From Bisgaardia hudsonensis (GTDB lineage Bacteria > Pseudomonadota > Gammaproteobacteria > Enterobacterales > Pasteurellaceae): 64,000 nt of DNA. The stretch is from positions 62,001 through 126,000 of the forward strand of contig NZ_SLXI01000005.1 of assembly GCF_004345785.1 (NCBI RefSeq). The letters are read 5' to 3'. Under the pieces are notes generated by a model that was not told the DNA's origin, searched no databases, and saw only the letters and a list, made by a program, of their open reading frames with translations. Positions 1 through 11,267 of the stretch are shown here, piece by piece. Every line of letters starts with the position of its first letter. Position 1 is the stretch's first letter. A program made the position numbers and the translations under genes.

Positions 1-1
1 A

Positions 2-400
2 ATTGATATAAAAATTAATACGGTTGTGAGTGAATTAAATTATCAAGAAGATTTTTCAGCTTTAATTAATCAAATTTTACCATCTAAATGGAAAGTGTTA
101 AAAATGTTACCCATACTAACAAATCAATTTCAAATTAATAATCACCAATTCAATCTATTTTTAGAAAAACATCAACAACTTTCACATATTATTAGTAGTG
201 AAAGTAACGAATTAATGACAAATTCTTACCTTATGCTAGATCCATTTGGTAGATTTTTCCAAAACACTAAGAAGACACAAGGATATACCTATAGTTCCCA
301 TATTTTAGAATACGGGATACAATCAGCATTTAATGAAATAATGTTTGATACTAAAAAATTTAATTATAGATATAAAAATATGCAAAATAGAATATTGTAA
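2..400 (+). CDS. Prokaryotic viperin homologue, C-terminal part (partial at left edge)
   Basis: The frame is open to the left edge of the window, so this is the last ~132 residues of a longer protein; the GTG at 26 is internal. The visible part follows the C-terminal third of animal viperin (recalled from memory): KINTVV near the start, ED, then P-x-x-WKV, later FLEKH, ESN-x-x-M, SYL-x-LD-x-x-x-RF and a final IL-x-x-G segment with a closing aromatic patch. Viperins are radical-SAM enzymes that convert nucleoside triphosphates to 3'-deoxy-3',4'-didehydro forms that stop viral RNA synthesis; bacterial ones (pVips) are anti-phage. The CxxxCxxC cluster would lie upstream and cannot be checked. 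It ends at a hairpin shared with the facing gene. The family call is firm for the visible part; activity is inferred. Confidence 0.8.
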   Translation: MDIKINTVVSELNYQEDFSALINQILPSKWKVLKMLPILTNQFQINNHQFNLFLEKHQQLSHIISSESNELMTNSYLMLDPFGRFFQNTKKTQGYTYSSHILEYGIQSAFNEIMFDTKKFNYRYKNMQNRIL

Positions 401-417
401 AGATATCACTTTATATT

Positions 418-445
418 GTAGAGATTGATAAAATTCAATCTCTAC
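418..445. terminator. Bidirectional hairpin between the viperin homologue and the zinc-ribbon gene
   Basis: An 11-bp perfect inverted repeat (418-428 with 435-445, 6-nt loop) lies 18 bases after the viperin-like stop. Its right arm contains the stop codon of the facing gene. There is no long T run, so termination strength is uncertain. Confidence 0.5.
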
Positions 446-836
446 ACTTCCGAATATTTTCCCTGTATATATCTTTAATATCACTAAAAAATTTATGACT
501 TTCGTATGTTTTTGAAAAGGCACAAGCACAAATATCTCTCTGTTCTCGATAATACCTTGCTTCACTCATACAAGCATTCATTCTTTCATATATTAAAATA
601 ATCTCATCTTTAGTTTGAAAAAGCTCCGGAGCTTCAGCAACAGAATATCCTACCCCTAAAGCTAAGAATATCACTTTACCCGAAGTTGCAATAGACGACT
701 TTTTTAATTTACTTAAAGGTAACTTTGTTCCACAATTTTTACAAGTAGACAATGATTTAGGAATGGAAAAAACAGACACTTTTTTACATTTTGGATTAAT
801 ACATTCTACTTCAATATATTCTTTATCATCAGACAT
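435..836 (-). CDS. Unrecognised zinc-ribbon protein with one membrane helix
   Basis: A 133-residue protein I do not recognise. Residues 12-35 hold a probable zinc ribbon (C12-x4-C17 and C32-x2-C35). A hydrophobic stretch at about 48-68 could span the membrane once. A charged C-terminal part with four more cysteines (89, 103, 105, 131) follows. The ATG at 836 is preferred over an in-frame GTG at 845 because AGGG lies 8 bases before the ATG. It faces the viperin-like gene and shares its terminator. A role in defence is only a guess from position; it could also be an unrelated accessory gene. Confidence 0.6.
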   Translation of the reverse strand: MSDDKEYIEVECINPKCKKVSVFSIPKSLSTCKNCGTKLPLSKLKKSSIATSGKVIFLALGVGYSVAEAPELFQTKDEIILIYERMNACMSEARYYREQRDICACAFSKTYESHKFFSDIKDIYRENIRKCRD

Positions 837-910
837 ACAATTCACCCTAATTAAATAAATATGAATAAAGTAGCTAACTTTTGCTAACCACTTTATTTAA
901 GATAAAAATC

Positions 911-3900
911 CTACTTCAACGCCACTCTCGCATTTCTAAACAATCTCATCCATGCACCGTCTTCTGACCAGTCTTCTGGGTGCCATGAATTGCTGACTGT
1001 GCGGAATACACGTTCTGGATGGGGCATCATGATAGCTACACGTCCATCTTTGTTGGTGATTGCAGTAATACCGTCCACTGAGCCGTTAGGATTCGCTGGG
1101 TAGACTTCTGTTGGGTTTAGGTTGTTATCAATATATTGTGCAGCAATGAGATTTTGCTCACGCAATAATTGCAACTGTTGATCGTTTTTAAACTCAACGC
1201 GACCTTCACCATGAGAAACCGCAATTGGCATATATGAACCTGCCATACCATTGAACCATACAGAGTCAACTTGGTTAATACGAACCAATGCAGCACGAGC
1301 TTCAAAACGTTCTGAAGTATTACGAACAAAACGAGGCCATGCTTCTGTTCCTGGAATGATTTCTGCTAAGTTTGAGATCATTTGGCAACCATTACAAATG
1401 CCCAATGCTAAAGTATCTTGACGTTCAAAGAATGAGGCAAATTGATCACGAAGTGCGGTATTAAATAAAATAGATTTTGCCCATCCACCACCAGCACCAA
1501 GAACATCACCATAAGAGAAACCACCACAAGCCACTAACGCATTAAAATCTTTTAGATTTTGTCTTGCTGTATGTAAATCTGTCATATGAACATCAATGGC
1601 TGCAAAGCCAGCACGATCGAAAGCCGCTGCCATTTCAACGTGGCTATTCACGCCTTGTTCACGCAAAATAGCAATACGCGGTTTCACACCTTTTGCAATA
1701 TAAGGTGCAGCAATATCTTCGTTAATATCATAAGTTAAATGTGCGGAGAAACCTTTATCTTGTGGATCTTTCTTCGCCTTAAACTCCTGATCAGCACATT
1801 CTGGATTATCACGCAATGACTGCATTTTGTGCGTTAATTCTGCCCAGATACCACGTAATTCTGAACGTTTTTCAGATAAGATAACTTGAGTACTACGTTT
1901 GATTTCAAATTCATCATTTGTGGTTACTGAACCTAATTCTTTGGTTAAATGTAATATGCCATTTTCGCTTAATACTTCACGCACTTGGTTAAGTTCATCA
2001 TCTTTTACTTGAATAACCGCACCTAGTTCTTCGTTAAATAATACCGCTAGATCATTATCACCTAATGCACTAATATCCACAGACACACCACAATGCCCAG
2101 CAAATGCCATTTCTGCAAGCGTAACGATTAAGCCACCATCTGAACGATCGTGATAGGCTAATAATTTATCTTGTTGCACAAGAGTTTGCATTGCATTAAA
2201 GAAGCCTTTTAATTCTTGTGGATTGCGTACATCTGCCGGTTTATCACCAAGTTGTTTGTAAACTTGTGCTAATGCGGTTGCCCCTAGATTATTTGCTCCA
2301 TTTCCGAGATCAATTAATAATAAGGTGCTGTTGCCTTTATCTGTGCGTAATTGTGGGGTAACAGTTTTGCGAACATCTTCCACTCTTGCAAAAGCACTAA
2401 TAACTAGTGATAACGGTGCAGTAACAGTTTTTTGTTCGCCATTTTCTTGCCATGTAGTTTTCATTGACATTGAGTCTTTACCGACTGGCACAGTTAAACC
2501 AAGTTGTGGACAAAGTTCTTCGCCCACTGCTTTTACCGCTTCGTACAATCCTGCATCTTCGCCATTATGACCTGCCGCTGACATCCAGTTTGCAGATAGT
2601 TTAATACGTGTTAAATCGCCAATATTGGTTGCGGCAATATTGGTAATACTTTCCGCTACTGCCAAACGAGCAGAAGCGGCAAAATCTAATAATGCCACTG
2701 GTGCACGCTCGCCAATAGACATTGCTTCACCGTGATAACTATCTAAACTTGCGGTAGTAACTGCACAATCTGCTACTGGAATTTGCCATGGACCGACCAT
2801 TTGATCTCGTGCCACCATACCAGTAACAGAGCGATCACCAATAGTAATTAAGAAAGTTTTTTCAGCAACAACAGGTAAACGTAAAACACGATGTAATGCT
2901 TCTTTAACATTAATATTACTTTGATCAACTGGTGCATTATTCACTGTTTTTGAGGTTACATCACGTGTCATTTTTGGTGTTTTACCGAGTAATACATTCA
3001 TTGGTAAATCAATCGGATTATTCTCAAAATGATTATCGTGTAAGGTTAAATGTTTTTCTTCTATTGCTTCACCGATTACTGCAAATGGGGCTCTTTCACG
3101 TTCACAAAGTGCAGTAAATAATGGTAATTTTTCTGGTGCAACCGCTAATACATAACGTTCTTGAGATTCGTTACACCAAATTTCCAATGGCGACATCCCT
3201 TTTTCATCACAAAGGATATTACGTAATTCAAATTTACCACCACGATCACCGTCATGGACTAATTCAGGCATCGCGTTAGATAAACCACCTGCTCCTACAT
3301 CGTGAATAAATAAAATTGGGTTTTCATCGCCTAGTTGCCAACAACGGTCGATAACCTCTTGGCAACGGCGTTCCATTTCTGGGTTATCACGTTGCACAGA
3401 CGCAAAATCAAGATCTTCTTTTGATTTTCCTGATGTCATAGAAGAGGCTGCACCACCACCTAAGCCGATGTTCATCGCTGGTCCACCAAGTACAATTAAT
3501 TTTGCACCAACAGAAATTTCGCCTTTTTGAACGTGTTCAGCTCGAATGTTACCAATACCACCTGCAAGCATAATTGGTTTATGATAACCACGCACTTCCT
3601 CGCCATTAAAGCTATTTACTTTTTCTTCATAAGTGCGGAAATAACCTAATAAGGCAGGGCGACCAAATTCATTATTGAATGCTGCACCACCAAGTGGACC
3701 ATCAATCATAATGTCTAAAGCTGAGGCAATACGACTTGGTTTGGATAATTTATTTTCCCAAGGCTGTTCAAAATTAGGAATAACAAGATTTGAAACAGAA
3801 AAGCCCACTAGTCCCGCTTTTGGTTTAGCGCCACGACCAGTTGCACCTTCATCACGAATTTCCCCACCAGATCCTGTTGCAGCACCTGGGAATGGAGAAA

Positions 3901-4804
3901 TGGCGGTTGGGTGATTATGGGTTTCCACTTTCATTAAAATATGTGCATCTTCTTGGTGATAGCGATATTGCCCATCTTGATCAGGGAAGAAACGCCCTAC
4001 TTTTGAGCCTTCCATTACTGCTGCATTGTCTTTATAGGCAGATAACACATAATCTGGTGTTTTTTCAAAGGTATTTTTAATCATTTTAAATAATGATTTT
4101 TCTTGTTTTTCTCCATCGATCACCCAGTCTGCATTAAAGATTTTATGACGACAATGTTCAGAGTTTGCTTGGGCAAACATATATAATTCAATATCAACAG
4201 GATTACGTTTAAGTGCGGTGAAATTTTCCACTAAATAATCAATTTCATCTTCTGCTAGTGCTAAGCCTAAATTAATATTTGCTTCTTCCAGTGCTTTACG
4301 TCCACCATTTAAAATATCAACAATAGTAAATGCTTTTGGTTGTTGCTGTTGGAATAATCTTTCAGCTTCTTGGCTATCTCGAATAACCGTTTCCATCATT
4401 CGATCATAAAGATGAGAGGTAAGTTTTGTTTCTTCATCTTCCGTTAAAGTGCGGTCAAATTTAAAATAGAATGCTAAACCACGCTCTAAGCGAAGTACTT
4501 TATTTAAACCACAGTTATGTGCAATATCAGTAGCTTTTGATGACCAAGAAGAAATTGTGCCAATTCTTGGAATAACGATATAACATTCACCGACTGGTTC
4601 ATGTTTTGCCAATGTTGGTCCATAATGTAATAACTCTTCTAGTTCTGTTGTTTCTTCTACGGTTAACTTTTCAGAAAGATCCACAAAGTGTAAGTATTCA
4701 GCATAAATATCCTTTACGGGAAGTTGATGTTGGTTAAATTTTTGAGTAAGTTGTTTTAAACGAAATGAAGATAAAGCTGGAGAACCACGAAAAACCTGTA
4801 ACAT
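911..4804 (-). CDS. purL: Phosphoribosylformylglycinamidine synthase
   Basis: Large single-chain FGAM synthase of 1297 residues, the usual length for gammaproteobacteria. It makes formylglycinamidine ribotide from FGAR, glutamine and ATP in purine synthesis. The N-terminal PurS-like part is followed by two AIRS-type ATP-binding halves (glycine-rich [12 protein letters not shown] near 445; GTVTAP-like and DRSDGG motifs later). The C-terminal class I glutaminase carries the nucleophile in GICNGCQM and the His/Glu pair near HPERVFR. It is transcribed alone from a promoter region carrying a PurR box. Three uptake cores lie inside the gene (1451, 4211, 4447). Confidence 0.98.
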   Translation of the reverse strand: MLQVFRGSPALSSFRLKQLTQKFNQHQLPVKDIYAEYLHFVDLSEKLTVEETTELEELLHYGPTLAKHEPVGECYIVIPRIGTISSWSSKATDIAHNCGLNKVLRLERGLAFYFKFDRTLTEDEETKLTSHLYDRMMETVIRDSQEAERLFQQQQPKAFTIVDILNGGRKALEEANINLGLALAEDEIDYLVENFTALKRNPVDIELYMFAQANSEHCRHKIFNADWVIDGEKQEKSLFKMIKNTFEKTPDYVLSAYKDNAAVMEGSKVGRFFPDQDGQYRYHQEDAHILMKVETHNHPTAISPFPGAATGSGGEIRDEGATGRGAKPKAGLVGFSVSNLVIPNFEQPWENKLSKPSRIASALDIMIDGPLGGAAFNNEFGRPALLGYFRTYEEKVNSFNGEEVRGYHKPIMLAGGIGNIRAEHVQKGEISVGAKLIVLGGPAMNIGLGGGAASSMTSGKSKEDLDFASVQRDNPEMERRCQEVIDRCWQLGDENPILFIHDVGAGGLSNAMPELVHDGDRGGKFELRNILCDEKGMSPLEIWCNESQERYVLAVAPEKLPLFTALCERERAPFAVIGEAIEEKHLTLHDNHFENNPIDLPMNVLLGKTPKMTRDVTSKTVNNAPVDQSNINVKEALHRVLRLPVVAEKTFLITIGDRSVTGMVARDQMVGPWQIPVADCAVTTASLDSYHGEAMSIGERAPVALLDFAASARLAVAESITNIAATNIGDLTRIKLSANWMSAAGHNGEDAGLYEAVKAVGEELCPQLGLTVPVGKDSMSMKTTWQENGEQKTVTAPLSLVISAFARVEDVRKTVTPQLRTDKGNSTLLLIDLGNGANNLGATALAQVYKQLGDKPADVRNPQELKGFFNAMQTLVQQDKLLAYHDRSDGGLIVTLAEMAFAGHCGVSVDISALGDNDLAVLFNEELGAVIQVKDDELNQVREVLSENGILHLTKELGSVTTNDEFEIKRSTQVILSEKRSELRGIWAELTHKMQSLRDNPECADQEFKAKKDPQDKGFSAHLTYDINEDIAAPYIAKGVKPRIAILREQGVNSHVEMAAAFDRAGFAAIDVHMTDLHTARQNLKDFNALVACGGFSYGDVLGAGGGWAKSILFNTALRDQFASFFERQDTLALGICNGCQMISNLAEIIPGTEAWPRFVRNTSERFEARAALVRINQVDSVWFNGMAGSYMPIAVSHGEGRVEFKNDQQLQLLREQNLIAAQYIDNNLNPTEVYPANPNGSVDGITAITNKDGRVAIMMPHPERVFRTVSNSWHPEDWSEDGAWMRLFRNARVALK

Positions 4805-4871
4805 AGAATTTGCACCATTAATAAGTAGTTAAACGAAAAATAAAGGGTATTATAAAGGAATTCACCTAGAA

Positions 4872-4887
4872 ACGAAAACGTTTGCTT
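4872..4887. promoter_or_regulatory. PurR operator upstream of purL
   Basis: Read on the minus strand the 16 bases are AAGCAAACGTTTTCGT, which differ from the PurR consensus ACGCAAACGTTTTCGT at one position. The site lies 68 bases before the purL start, a normal position for repression by the purine repressor. Confidence 0.8.
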
Positions 4888-4899
4888 TAGATAAAAATA

Positions 4900-4934
4900 A
4901 AAAACGCCTTTACTGTAAAATAAAGGCGTTTTTT
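4900..4934 (-). terminator. Terminator after fis
   Basis: Perfect 12-bp stem (4901-4912 with 4921-4932) with an 8-nt loop and T runs on both sides. It lies just after the fis stop in the direction of transcription and separates dusB-fis from the purL promoter. Confidence 0.85.
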
Positions 4935-4951
4935 AATATAAAAATTTTATT

Positions 4952-5251
4952 TTAGCCCATTCCGTATTTTTTTAATTTTTTACGTAATGTCCCACGATTA
5001 ATACCCAACATCGTTGCCGCACGAGTTTGATTTCCACGAGTATATTGCATAATAATATCCAACATTGGATGTTCTACTTCTGATAGCACTAGCTCATAAA
5101 TATCATTCACATCATGATTCTCTAACTGTGCCAAATAGTTTCTTAACGCTTGCTTAACTGAATCACGCAATGGTTTATTTGTTACTTGAGATTGTGAATT
5201 AAGAACTGAAACAGTTAATGTTTCAGCTGGATTACGTTGTTGTTCTGACAT
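4952..5251 (-). CDS. fis: DNA-binding protein Fis
   Basis: Nucleoid-associated dimer of 99 residues that bends DNA at rRNA promoters, recombination sites and origins. The C-terminal helix-turn-helix ([20 protein letters not shown], about 73-92) is the conserved Fis signature. The start overlaps the end of dusB by 20 bases, the usual dusB-fis arrangement, so translation is probably coupled and expression driven from the dusB promoter. Confidence 0.98.
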   Translation of the reverse strand: MSEQQRNPAETLTVSVLNSQSQVTNKPLRDSVKQALRNYLAQLENHDVNDIYELVLSEVEHPMLDIIMQYTRGNQTRAATMLGINRGTLRKKLKKYGMG

Positions 5252-6227
5252 TGTTTCTATCCAATAAAATCAAATTAAAAAAATCTTCTAATGCGTCTAA
5301 CTGTGCCTGAGCATCAGTAATTGCGTTAAAAGTCTGTCTAAAATCGGAATTAATGTTAATTCCTTGTAAATACCAAGCAACGTGTTTACGAGCAATACGA
5401 TACCCTTTATCAACTCCATAAAATGAATGAAGATCTCGGATATGCTGTAAAATTACTGTAAATTTTTCACTTAGCGTTGGCTCTAAAACTATTGAACCGC
5501 TTTCAAAAAGGTTCAATAAAGAGCGAAATAGCCAAGGGTTTCCCAATGCGCCACGCCCAATCATTATGCCATCAGCGCCTGTATCACTGAGGACTTTTTT
5601 TGCTTTATCTAGCGAGTTAATATCACCATTTGCAATAACAGGAATCATCACCTGCTGCTTAACCGCTTTGATACTCTCATATTCAGCCTCACCTTCAAAC
5701 AAACAGGCTCTCGTCCGTCCATGAATACTAAGTGCTTGAATACCTGATTGTTCTGCTATTTTAGCTATTTCAACACAGTTTTTATGTTGCCGATCCCAAC
5801 CTGTGCGAATTTTTAATGTAACAGGAACATCAACAGCTTTGACCACAGATCGTAAAATACGTTCCACTAAATCAGGATATTGTAATAATGCCGAGCCTGC
5901 TAGTTTACGATTTACTTTTTTAGCCGGACAGCCCATATTAATATCAATAATTTGTGCACCGTATTCAACATTAACCACTGCAGCTTGAGCCATCTCATCA
6001 GGATCAGAACCTGCAATTTGCACTGCATTAATTCCAGCATCTTGATGATGAGATAAACGTAGTTTTGATTTTTCAGTATGCCAAACTTTTGGATTAGTTG
6101 ACATCATCTCAGAAAATGTCAACGATGCTCCATAATGAAAACATAATCGCCTAAACGGTTGATCGGTTATTCCTGCCATCGGTGCTAAAAAAACAGGATT
6201 AGCAAATTGGTAACAACCTATTTTCAT
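5232..6227 (-). CDS. dusB: tRNA-dihydrouridine synthase B
   Basis: FMN-dependent enzyme of 331 residues that reduces uridines in the tRNA D loop. Visible family marks: [15 protein letters not shown] at the N terminus, the catalytic cysteine in MGCPAKKV near 100, IANGDI and the flavin phosphate loop [12 protein letters not shown]. It is the first gene of the dusB-fis operon; the 186 bases upstream hold its promoter. Confidence 0.97.
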   Translation of the reverse strand: MKIGCYQFANPVFLAPMAGITDQPFRRLCFHYGASLTFSEMMSTNPKVWHTEKSKLRLSHHQDAGINAVQIAGSDPDEMAQAAVVNVEYGAQIIDINMGCPAKKVNRKLAGSALLQYPDLVERILRSVVKAVDVPVTLKIRTGWDRQHKNCVEIAKIAEQSGIQALSIHGRTRACLFEGEAEYESIKAVKQQVMIPVIANGDINSLDKAKKVLSDTGADGIMIGRGALGNPWLFRSLLNLFESGSIVLEPTLSEKFTVILQHIRDLHSFYGVDKGYRIARKHVAWYLQGININSDFRQTFNAITDAQAQLDALEDFFNLILLDRNNVRTTT

Positions 6228-6413
6228 CTTCTACAAACCTACTTAAAAATCAAAAACTAAGCACCTAAAGCTCATTTTTTAACCTAAAATTTAAAAAATG
6301 ACAAGGGCAGTATCATACGCACTTTTACTTCATTTGAAAAGAGTGATTTTTATACAAATATGATTTTTTTTTAATTTAATCATCTTTTTTTGATTTAAAT
6401 CGTAGTTTTACAC

Positions 6414-7295
6414 TTATTTTCTGTTTCCAGTAATGCGACACCATTCTTCTCGCTCTTCAACTGGATCTAATATGAAAGACTCAATATAGGCGTCACAAAC
6501 AGATTGAGCTTGTGTTTCTAAAATACCAGATAACCCTAATACACCATTTTCTTTTACCAATCGGCTAATAACTGGATACAATTCTTTTAAAGGTCCTGCA
6601 AGAATATTTGCTACCACAATATCTGCTTGTAAATTGTCAGGAGTTTCATCGGATAAAAAAAGTTGTAAACGATCAGCAACAGCGTTTTGCTCGGCATTAC
6701 CTCGACTTGCTAAAATGGCTTGAGGATCTATATCAATTCCGACCGCACTTTTTGCACCAAGCTTTAATGCAGCAATCGCTAATATTCCCGATCCGCAACC
6801 AAAATCAATAACGGTTTTGCCTTGAATATCTAAACTATCTAACCATTCTAAACAAAGTGCTGTTGTTGGATGTGTGCCTGTTCCAAAAGCCAACCCAGGA
6901 TCGAGCATCACATTGACAGCGGTTTCATCTGGCACTTCTCGCCAACTTGGACATATCCATAATCGTTGTCCAAATTGCATAGGGTGGAAATTATCCATCC
7001 ATTCCCTTTCCCAATCTTTATCTTCTATTTGTTCGATTTTATAAGCAGTATCTTCATTAATATGATGATGTGTTTCCAATAAGCCTACAATTTGTTGCAT
7101 ATCTGTTTCAGCATCAAATAATGCAATAACATCCGTATTTCCCCATAAACGTGTTTCACCCGGTAATGGTTCAAAAATTGGCGTATCTTGACTATCCATA
7201 AAAGTTACTGACACAGATCCAATTTCCTCTAAGAAATCACTGATCTGCTCTGCTTTTTGATTTGTGCTATTGATCCGAAGTTGTACCCAAGCCAT
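6414..7295 (-). CDS. prmA: Ribosomal protein L11 methyltransferase
   Basis: SAM-dependent enzyme of 293 residues that trimethylates ribosomal protein L11. The N-terminal recognition domain is followed by the conserved [14 protein letters not shown] and the SAM-binding [16 protein letters not shown]. The order panF-prmA-dusB-fis is kept in many gammaproteobacteria. An uptake core in minus orientation is at 6742. Confidence 0.97.
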   Translation of the reverse strand: MAWVQLRINSTNQKAEQISDFLEEIGSVSVTFMDSQDTPIFEPLPGETRLWGNTDVIALFDAETDMQQIVGLLETHHHINEDTAYKIEQIEDKDWEREWMDNFHPMQFGQRLWICPSWREVPDETAVNVMLDPGLAFGTGTHPTTALCLEWLDSLDIQGKTVIDFGCGSGILAIAALKLGAKSAVGIDIDPQAILASRGNAEQNAVADRLQLFLSDETPDNLQADIVVANILAGPLKELYPVISRLVKENGVLGLSGILETQAQSVCDAYIESFILDPVEEREEWCRITGNRK

Positions 7296-7352
7296 ATTAT
7301 GTTCTCTATATTATGTTGATTTCTACAATTTAAATTATGATTAAAATAAAAA

Positions 7353-7400
7353 ATACACTGTATATTCTACCTTGAATAATCGGGTTAATATACAGTGTAT
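7353..7400 (-). terminator. Long inverted repeat between panF and prmA
   Basis: A perfect 14-bp inverted repeat (7353-7366 with 7387-7400) with a 20-nt loop lies 19 bases after the panF stop. On the minus strand a short run of Ts follows. It probably ends or weakens panF transcription before prmA. Confidence 0.5.
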
Positions 7401-7419
7401 ATACTTCGTTATAATGATT

Positions 7420-8871
7420 TTATTGGTTTACTAATGCCGTATTTTTTGATCTTATCACGCCAATTTGATTTCCAATTAAAAAAGCAATTAATCCCAATAA
7501 TAATGATGGAACAATGGCGTGAAAATCAAAAATCTTAATTCCAACATAAGTGAGCGTAATATAACTAATAAATCCAACGATCATCGAGGCAATACCACCA
7601 TAAGCATTCGCTTTATCCCAATACAATCCAAATAAAATTACCCATAAAAATGTAGTTTCTAAACCACCTAAGGCAAATAAATTTAACCAAATCAGCATAT
7701 CAGGGGGATTTAAAGTTGCGATAGTAACTAAGATAGTCATAGATAATGTCGCTATGCTAGAAAAATATTTTACTCGCTTTTCATTATGAACAGCCTCTGG
7801 CTTAAATCTTAGATACAAATCTTTAATCAAAGTTGATGAGGTTTGAATTAACATTGAATCAATAGATGACATAATCGCAGCCATTGGTGCAGCCAAGAAA
7901 ATACCAGCGACAACAGGTGGTAGCACTTGAATCATCAAACTTGGAATTATTTTATCTGTAACCGTCAAATTAGGTATAATCGCTCGTCCTAATGCACCAG
8001 CTAAATGAATACTTAACATTAATACTGCAATAACGATAGTACCAATAATCATTCCACTATGTAATGCTTTACTATTTTTATAGGACATCGCACGAATCAA
8101 AGTACTTGGTAATCCAAGTAATCCAAAACACACCAATACCCAAAATGAAGTCATAAAAGTAAAATCAAGGGGTCTAGCATCAATTCCATAGGGCGTAATT
8201 AATTTCGGATCAATACTTTCTAAGGTCTGCATAATATTTGCTACCCCTCCCCCTGCATAAATCACTGCTGCAAGGAGTAATACTGTTCCAATCATCATAA
8301 TACTACCTTGAATGGTATCCGTTAATACTACTGCTCTAAAACCACCAATGAAAGTGTAAATACCTACCGTTACCGCAAAAATAACTATAGATAGTTTATA
8401 ATCAATATTTAATGTAGTTTCCAATAAACGACCAACACCTATAAATTGCACTGACATCATAATGAAAAAAGAAACTAATAACGATAAGCTTGCGAGCAAT
8501 AAAATATAAGGACTTTTATATTTTATATACAAAATATCATTAATGGTTAAACTATGGTTCTGTCTTGCCCAAATTGCAAATTTTTTCCCTAAAACACCGA
8601 GCGTAAAAAGCACCACTGGCACTTGTATCATCGCTAAAAGGACCCAGCCTAACCCAAATTTATAAGCCGCACCAGGCCCACCAATAAAAGAGCTTGCTCC
8701 AACATAGGTTGCCGCCGTTGTCATCGCTAATACAAACCCTGACATTGAGCGATTTCCTACATAATATTCCGCTAAAAAATTTCCCTTTGAGCGTTTTTGA
8801 TAAGCATATACCGCCCCTAAAAAAACAAATAGAATATAAACTAATAAAGGTATAATGATTGCCCAATTCAC
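7420..8871 (-). CDS. panF: Sodium/pantothenate symporter
   Basis: Inner-membrane protein of 483 residues of the sodium:solute symporter family, which imports pantothenate with sodium for coenzyme A synthesis. About 13 hydrophobic helices are visible. The family regions GNRSMSGFVLAMT, TYVGASSFIGGPGAAY and GFRAVVLTDTIQG are all present. Its start overlaps the last base of the yhdT-like gene, so the two are cotranscribed. Confidence 0.95.
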   Translation of the reverse strand: MNWAIIIPLLVYILFVFLGAVYAYQKRSKGNFLAEYYVGNRSMSGFVLAMTTAATYVGASSFIGGPGAAYKFGLGWVLLAMIQVPVVLFTLGVLGKKFAIWARQNHSLTINDILYIKYKSPYILLLASLSLLVSFFIMMSVQFIGVGRLLETTLNIDYKLSIVIFAVTVGIYTFIGGFRAVVLTDTIQGSIMMIGTVLLLAAVIYAGGGVANIMQTLESIDPKLITPYGIDARPLDFTFMTSFWVLVCFGLLGLPSTLIRAMSYKNSKALHSGMIIGTIVIAVLMLSIHLAGALGRAIIPNLTVTDKIIPSLMIQVLPPVVAGIFLAAPMAAIMSSIDSMLIQTSSTLIKDLYLRFKPEAVHNEKRVKYFSSIATLSMTILVTIATLNPPDMLIWLNLFALGGLETTFLWVILFGLYWDKANAYGGIASMIVGFISYITLTYVGIKIFDFHAIVPSLLLGLIAFLIGNQIGVIRSKNTALVNQ

Positions 8872-9128
8872 TATTTATTCTCCTTATTTACATCATTATC
8901 TAAGTTAATCTCTTTAAACTGTAATTTAATTACCCAATACATCACAACAACAAAAACAACAGGTAAATAAATACAAGACAACTCAAACCAAAGTGGAAAA
9001 TCAAATAACCCTGATGTATTGGAAGGTAAATAAGCACATACACACCAACCAATAGCATATAAAACGGTTAATAAAAAAGCCCATACAGCTTCCTTTGATG
9101 CTTGTTTATAACGAGGATCTTTTTTCAT
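8871..9128 (-). CDS. yhdT: YhdT-family small membrane protein
   Basis: Small protein of 85 residues with two membrane helices (about 15-35 and 48-70) and the family sequence DPRYKQA near the N terminus (DUF997). It always sits just before panF and shares one base with it here. It is thought to assist or accompany the pantothenate symporter, but no activity is established. Confidence 0.9.
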   Translation of the reverse strand: MKKDPRYKQASKEAVWAFLLTVLYAIGWCVCAYLPSNTSGLFDFPLWFELSCIYLPVVFVVVMYWVIKLQFKEINLDNDVNKENK

Positions 9129-9223
9129 TGGTACTTTTCTCTACAATAAATATGATTAAATACTAAAATAAACAAATTTATGCTTAAAAAAAGGGAACTA
9201 TTTCAGCTCCCTACTCTCTTTGA

Positions 9224-10570
9224 CTAGTCATTAATTCCTAGCTTTTCTTCAAGGTAGTGAATATTTGCACCACCTTTTTGGAAATTTTTATCTTCTAAAA
9301 TTAACTCATGCAGTGGAATATTGGTTTTTATCCCATCAATAATGGTTTCCGATAAGGCATTTTGCATACGTCTAATTGCAATGTCTCTGGTTTCACCATA
9401 AGTAATCAGTTTAGCAATCATCGAGTCATAATGAGGCGGGACGGTATACCCACCATAAACATGAGAATCCCAACGAATACCGAAACCACCTGGTGCGTGT
9501 AAATGCAATACTTTTCCAGGAGAAGGTAAAAAACTCTTTGGATCTTCTGCATTAATTCGACATTCTAACGCGTGACCTTTTACCTTAATATCTTCTTGTT
9601 TCACTGAAAGCGGTAATCCTGAAGCAATTCTTAATTGTTCTTTTACTAGATCGATGCCTGTAATCATTTCAGTAACAGGATGTTCCACTTGGATTCTAGT
9701 GTTCATTTCAATAAAATAGAACTCGCCATTTTCATATAAAAACTCAAATGTACCTGCACCACGATAACCAATTTCAGTACAAGCTTTTGCACAACGAGAG
9801 CCAATATCACGACGTAATTCTTCTGATATACCTGGAGCTGGTGCTTCTTCAACCACTTTTTGATGACGACGTTGCATTGAACAATCACGTTCAGCGAGAT
9901 AAACCGCATTACCAAAGGTATCCGCTAAAACTTGAATTTCAATATGACGTGGATTTTCTAAATATTTTTCCATATATACCACATCATTATTAAAAGCAGC
10001 CTTCGCTTCTGCTTTTGTCATAGCGATAGCTTCTTCTAAAGCAGACTCGCTACGCACAACACGCATACCACGACCACCGCCACCACCTGAGGCTTTAATA
10101 ATCACAGGATAACCAATACGCTTTGCAATTTCTTTATTTTTAATCATATCAGATCCAACAGGTCCATCTGATCCTGGTACACAAGGTACGCCTGATTTTT
10201 TCATAGAATTAATTGCAGAAACTTTATCCCCCATTAAGCGAATAACATCGGCAGTAGGGCCAATAAAAGTAAAACCTGAACGCTCAACCTGTTCAGCGAA
10301 GTCAGCATTTTCAGACAAGAAACCATAACCAGGATGGATTCCCTCTGCACCTGTCACCTCTGCGGCTGCAATAATGGCTGGAATATTTAAATAACTTTTT
10401 GCAGAAGGCGCTGGACCAATACAAACAGTTTCATCCGCTAACAATACGTGTTTTAACTCTCGATCAGCCGTTGAATGAACTGCAACAGTTTTAATTCCAA
10501 GTTCTTTACAGGCACGTAAAATACGTAATGCAATTTCACCACGATTAGCGATAACAATTTTTTCTAACAT
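9224..10570 (-). CDS. accC: Biotin carboxylase subunit of acetyl-CoA carboxylase
   Basis: ATP-grasp enzyme that carboxylates the biotin on AccB, the first step of fatty acid synthesis. The start [12 protein letters not shown] at 10570 gives 448 residues, matching the family; an in-frame upstream ATG would add 13 residues that homologues lack. ATP-binding [22 protein letters not shown]-like [10 protein letters not shown] and [10 protein letters not shown] are present. It follows accB by 63 bases in one operon. Confidence 0.98.
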   Translation of the reverse strand: MLEKIVIANRGEIALRILRACKELGIKTVAVHSTADRELKHVLLADETVCIGPAPSAKSYLNIPAIIAAAEVTGAEGIHPGYGFLSENADFAEQVERSGFTFIGPTADVIRLMGDKVSAINSMKKSGVPCVPGSDGPVGSDMIKNKEIAKRIGYPVIIKASGGGGGRGMRVVRSESALEEAIAMTKAEAKAAFNNDVVYMEKYLENPRHIEIQVLADTFGNAVYLAERDCSMQRRHQKVVEEAPAPGISEELRRDIGSRCAKACTEIGYRGAGTFEFLYENGEFYFIEMNTRIQVEHPVTEMITGIDLVKEQLRIASGLPLSVKQEDIKVKGHALECRINAEDPKSFLPSPGKVLHLHAPGGFGIRWDSHVYGGYTVPPHYDSMIAKLITYGETRDIAIRRMQNALSETIIDGIKTNIPLHELILEDKNFQKGGANIHYLEEKLGIND

Positions 10571-10633
10571 AAGACTATATCTCTTAGAATAATTTAATAG
10601 AACAATCAATGCCCTATTGGATAGATGACACTA

Positions 10634-11101
10634 TTACTCAATAATAATTAATGGCTCATCAAACTCTACTGGTTCACCATCGTTAATTAAAATTGCTTTT
10701 ACCGTACCTGTTTTATCTGCTTCAATGCGATTCATCATTTTCATCGCTTCAACAATACAAAGTGCATCACCTACTTTGACTGACTGCCCTATCTCAACGA
10801 ATGAGTCTGCTTCTGGACTTGGACTACGATAGAAAGTCCCTACCATTGGTGAACGAACAATATGACCTGAAATATTTTCAGGATTACTTTCATCTGCTGC
10901 TGGTGTAGCTGATACAGGAGCAACCGATACTGGAGCAGCAACTTGCTGTACTGGAGGCATAGTATATTGTGCTACTGAGGCACTCGTTGTAGGTACACCA
11001 CGATTAATACGAATCGTTTCTTCCCCTTCCGAAATTTCTAACTCCATAATTCCAGATTCTTCAACCAACTCAATGAGTTTTTTTATTTTGCGAACATCCA
11101 T
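10634..11101 (-). CDS. accB: Biotin carboxyl carrier protein of acetyl-CoA carboxylase
   Basis: Carrier protein of 155 residues. The N-terminal domain is followed by an Ala/Pro/Val-rich flexible linker (about 40-75) and the biotinyl domain, with the modified lysine K121 in EAMKMMN. It forms the carboxylase with AccC, encoded immediately after it, and the AccAD transferase encoded elsewhere. Confidence 0.98.
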   Translation of the reverse strand: MDVRKIKKLIELVEESGIMELEISEGEETIRINRGVPTTSASVAQYTMPPVQQVAAPVSVAPVSATPAADESNPENISGHIVRSPMVGTFYRSPSPEADSFVEIGQSVKVGDALCIVEAMKMMNRIEADKTGTVKAILINDGEPVEFDEPLIIIE

Positions 11102-11267
11102 AATATTTTCCTAACGATAAATTCTTACTGCACTTTTATTAAATATTGTTCCTTAGACCAAATAAAAGAAAAAAAGTGCCTTAATAATATTGAAACTTAA
11201 TTTAGCTGGCAAAGGGTACATTAAAATTTTACTTTTTGCGACTAATTTCTGCTAACTTCGTCAATTT

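Noticed and set aside
26-400. GTG at 26 as the true start of the first gene
   Set aside because: The frame is open to the left edge and the residues before it (IDIKINTV) continue the viperin pattern; there is no ribosome site before the GTG.
323-565. 80-residue minus-strand frame across the end of the viperin homologue
   Set aside because: It overlaps two better supported genes and the shared terminator.
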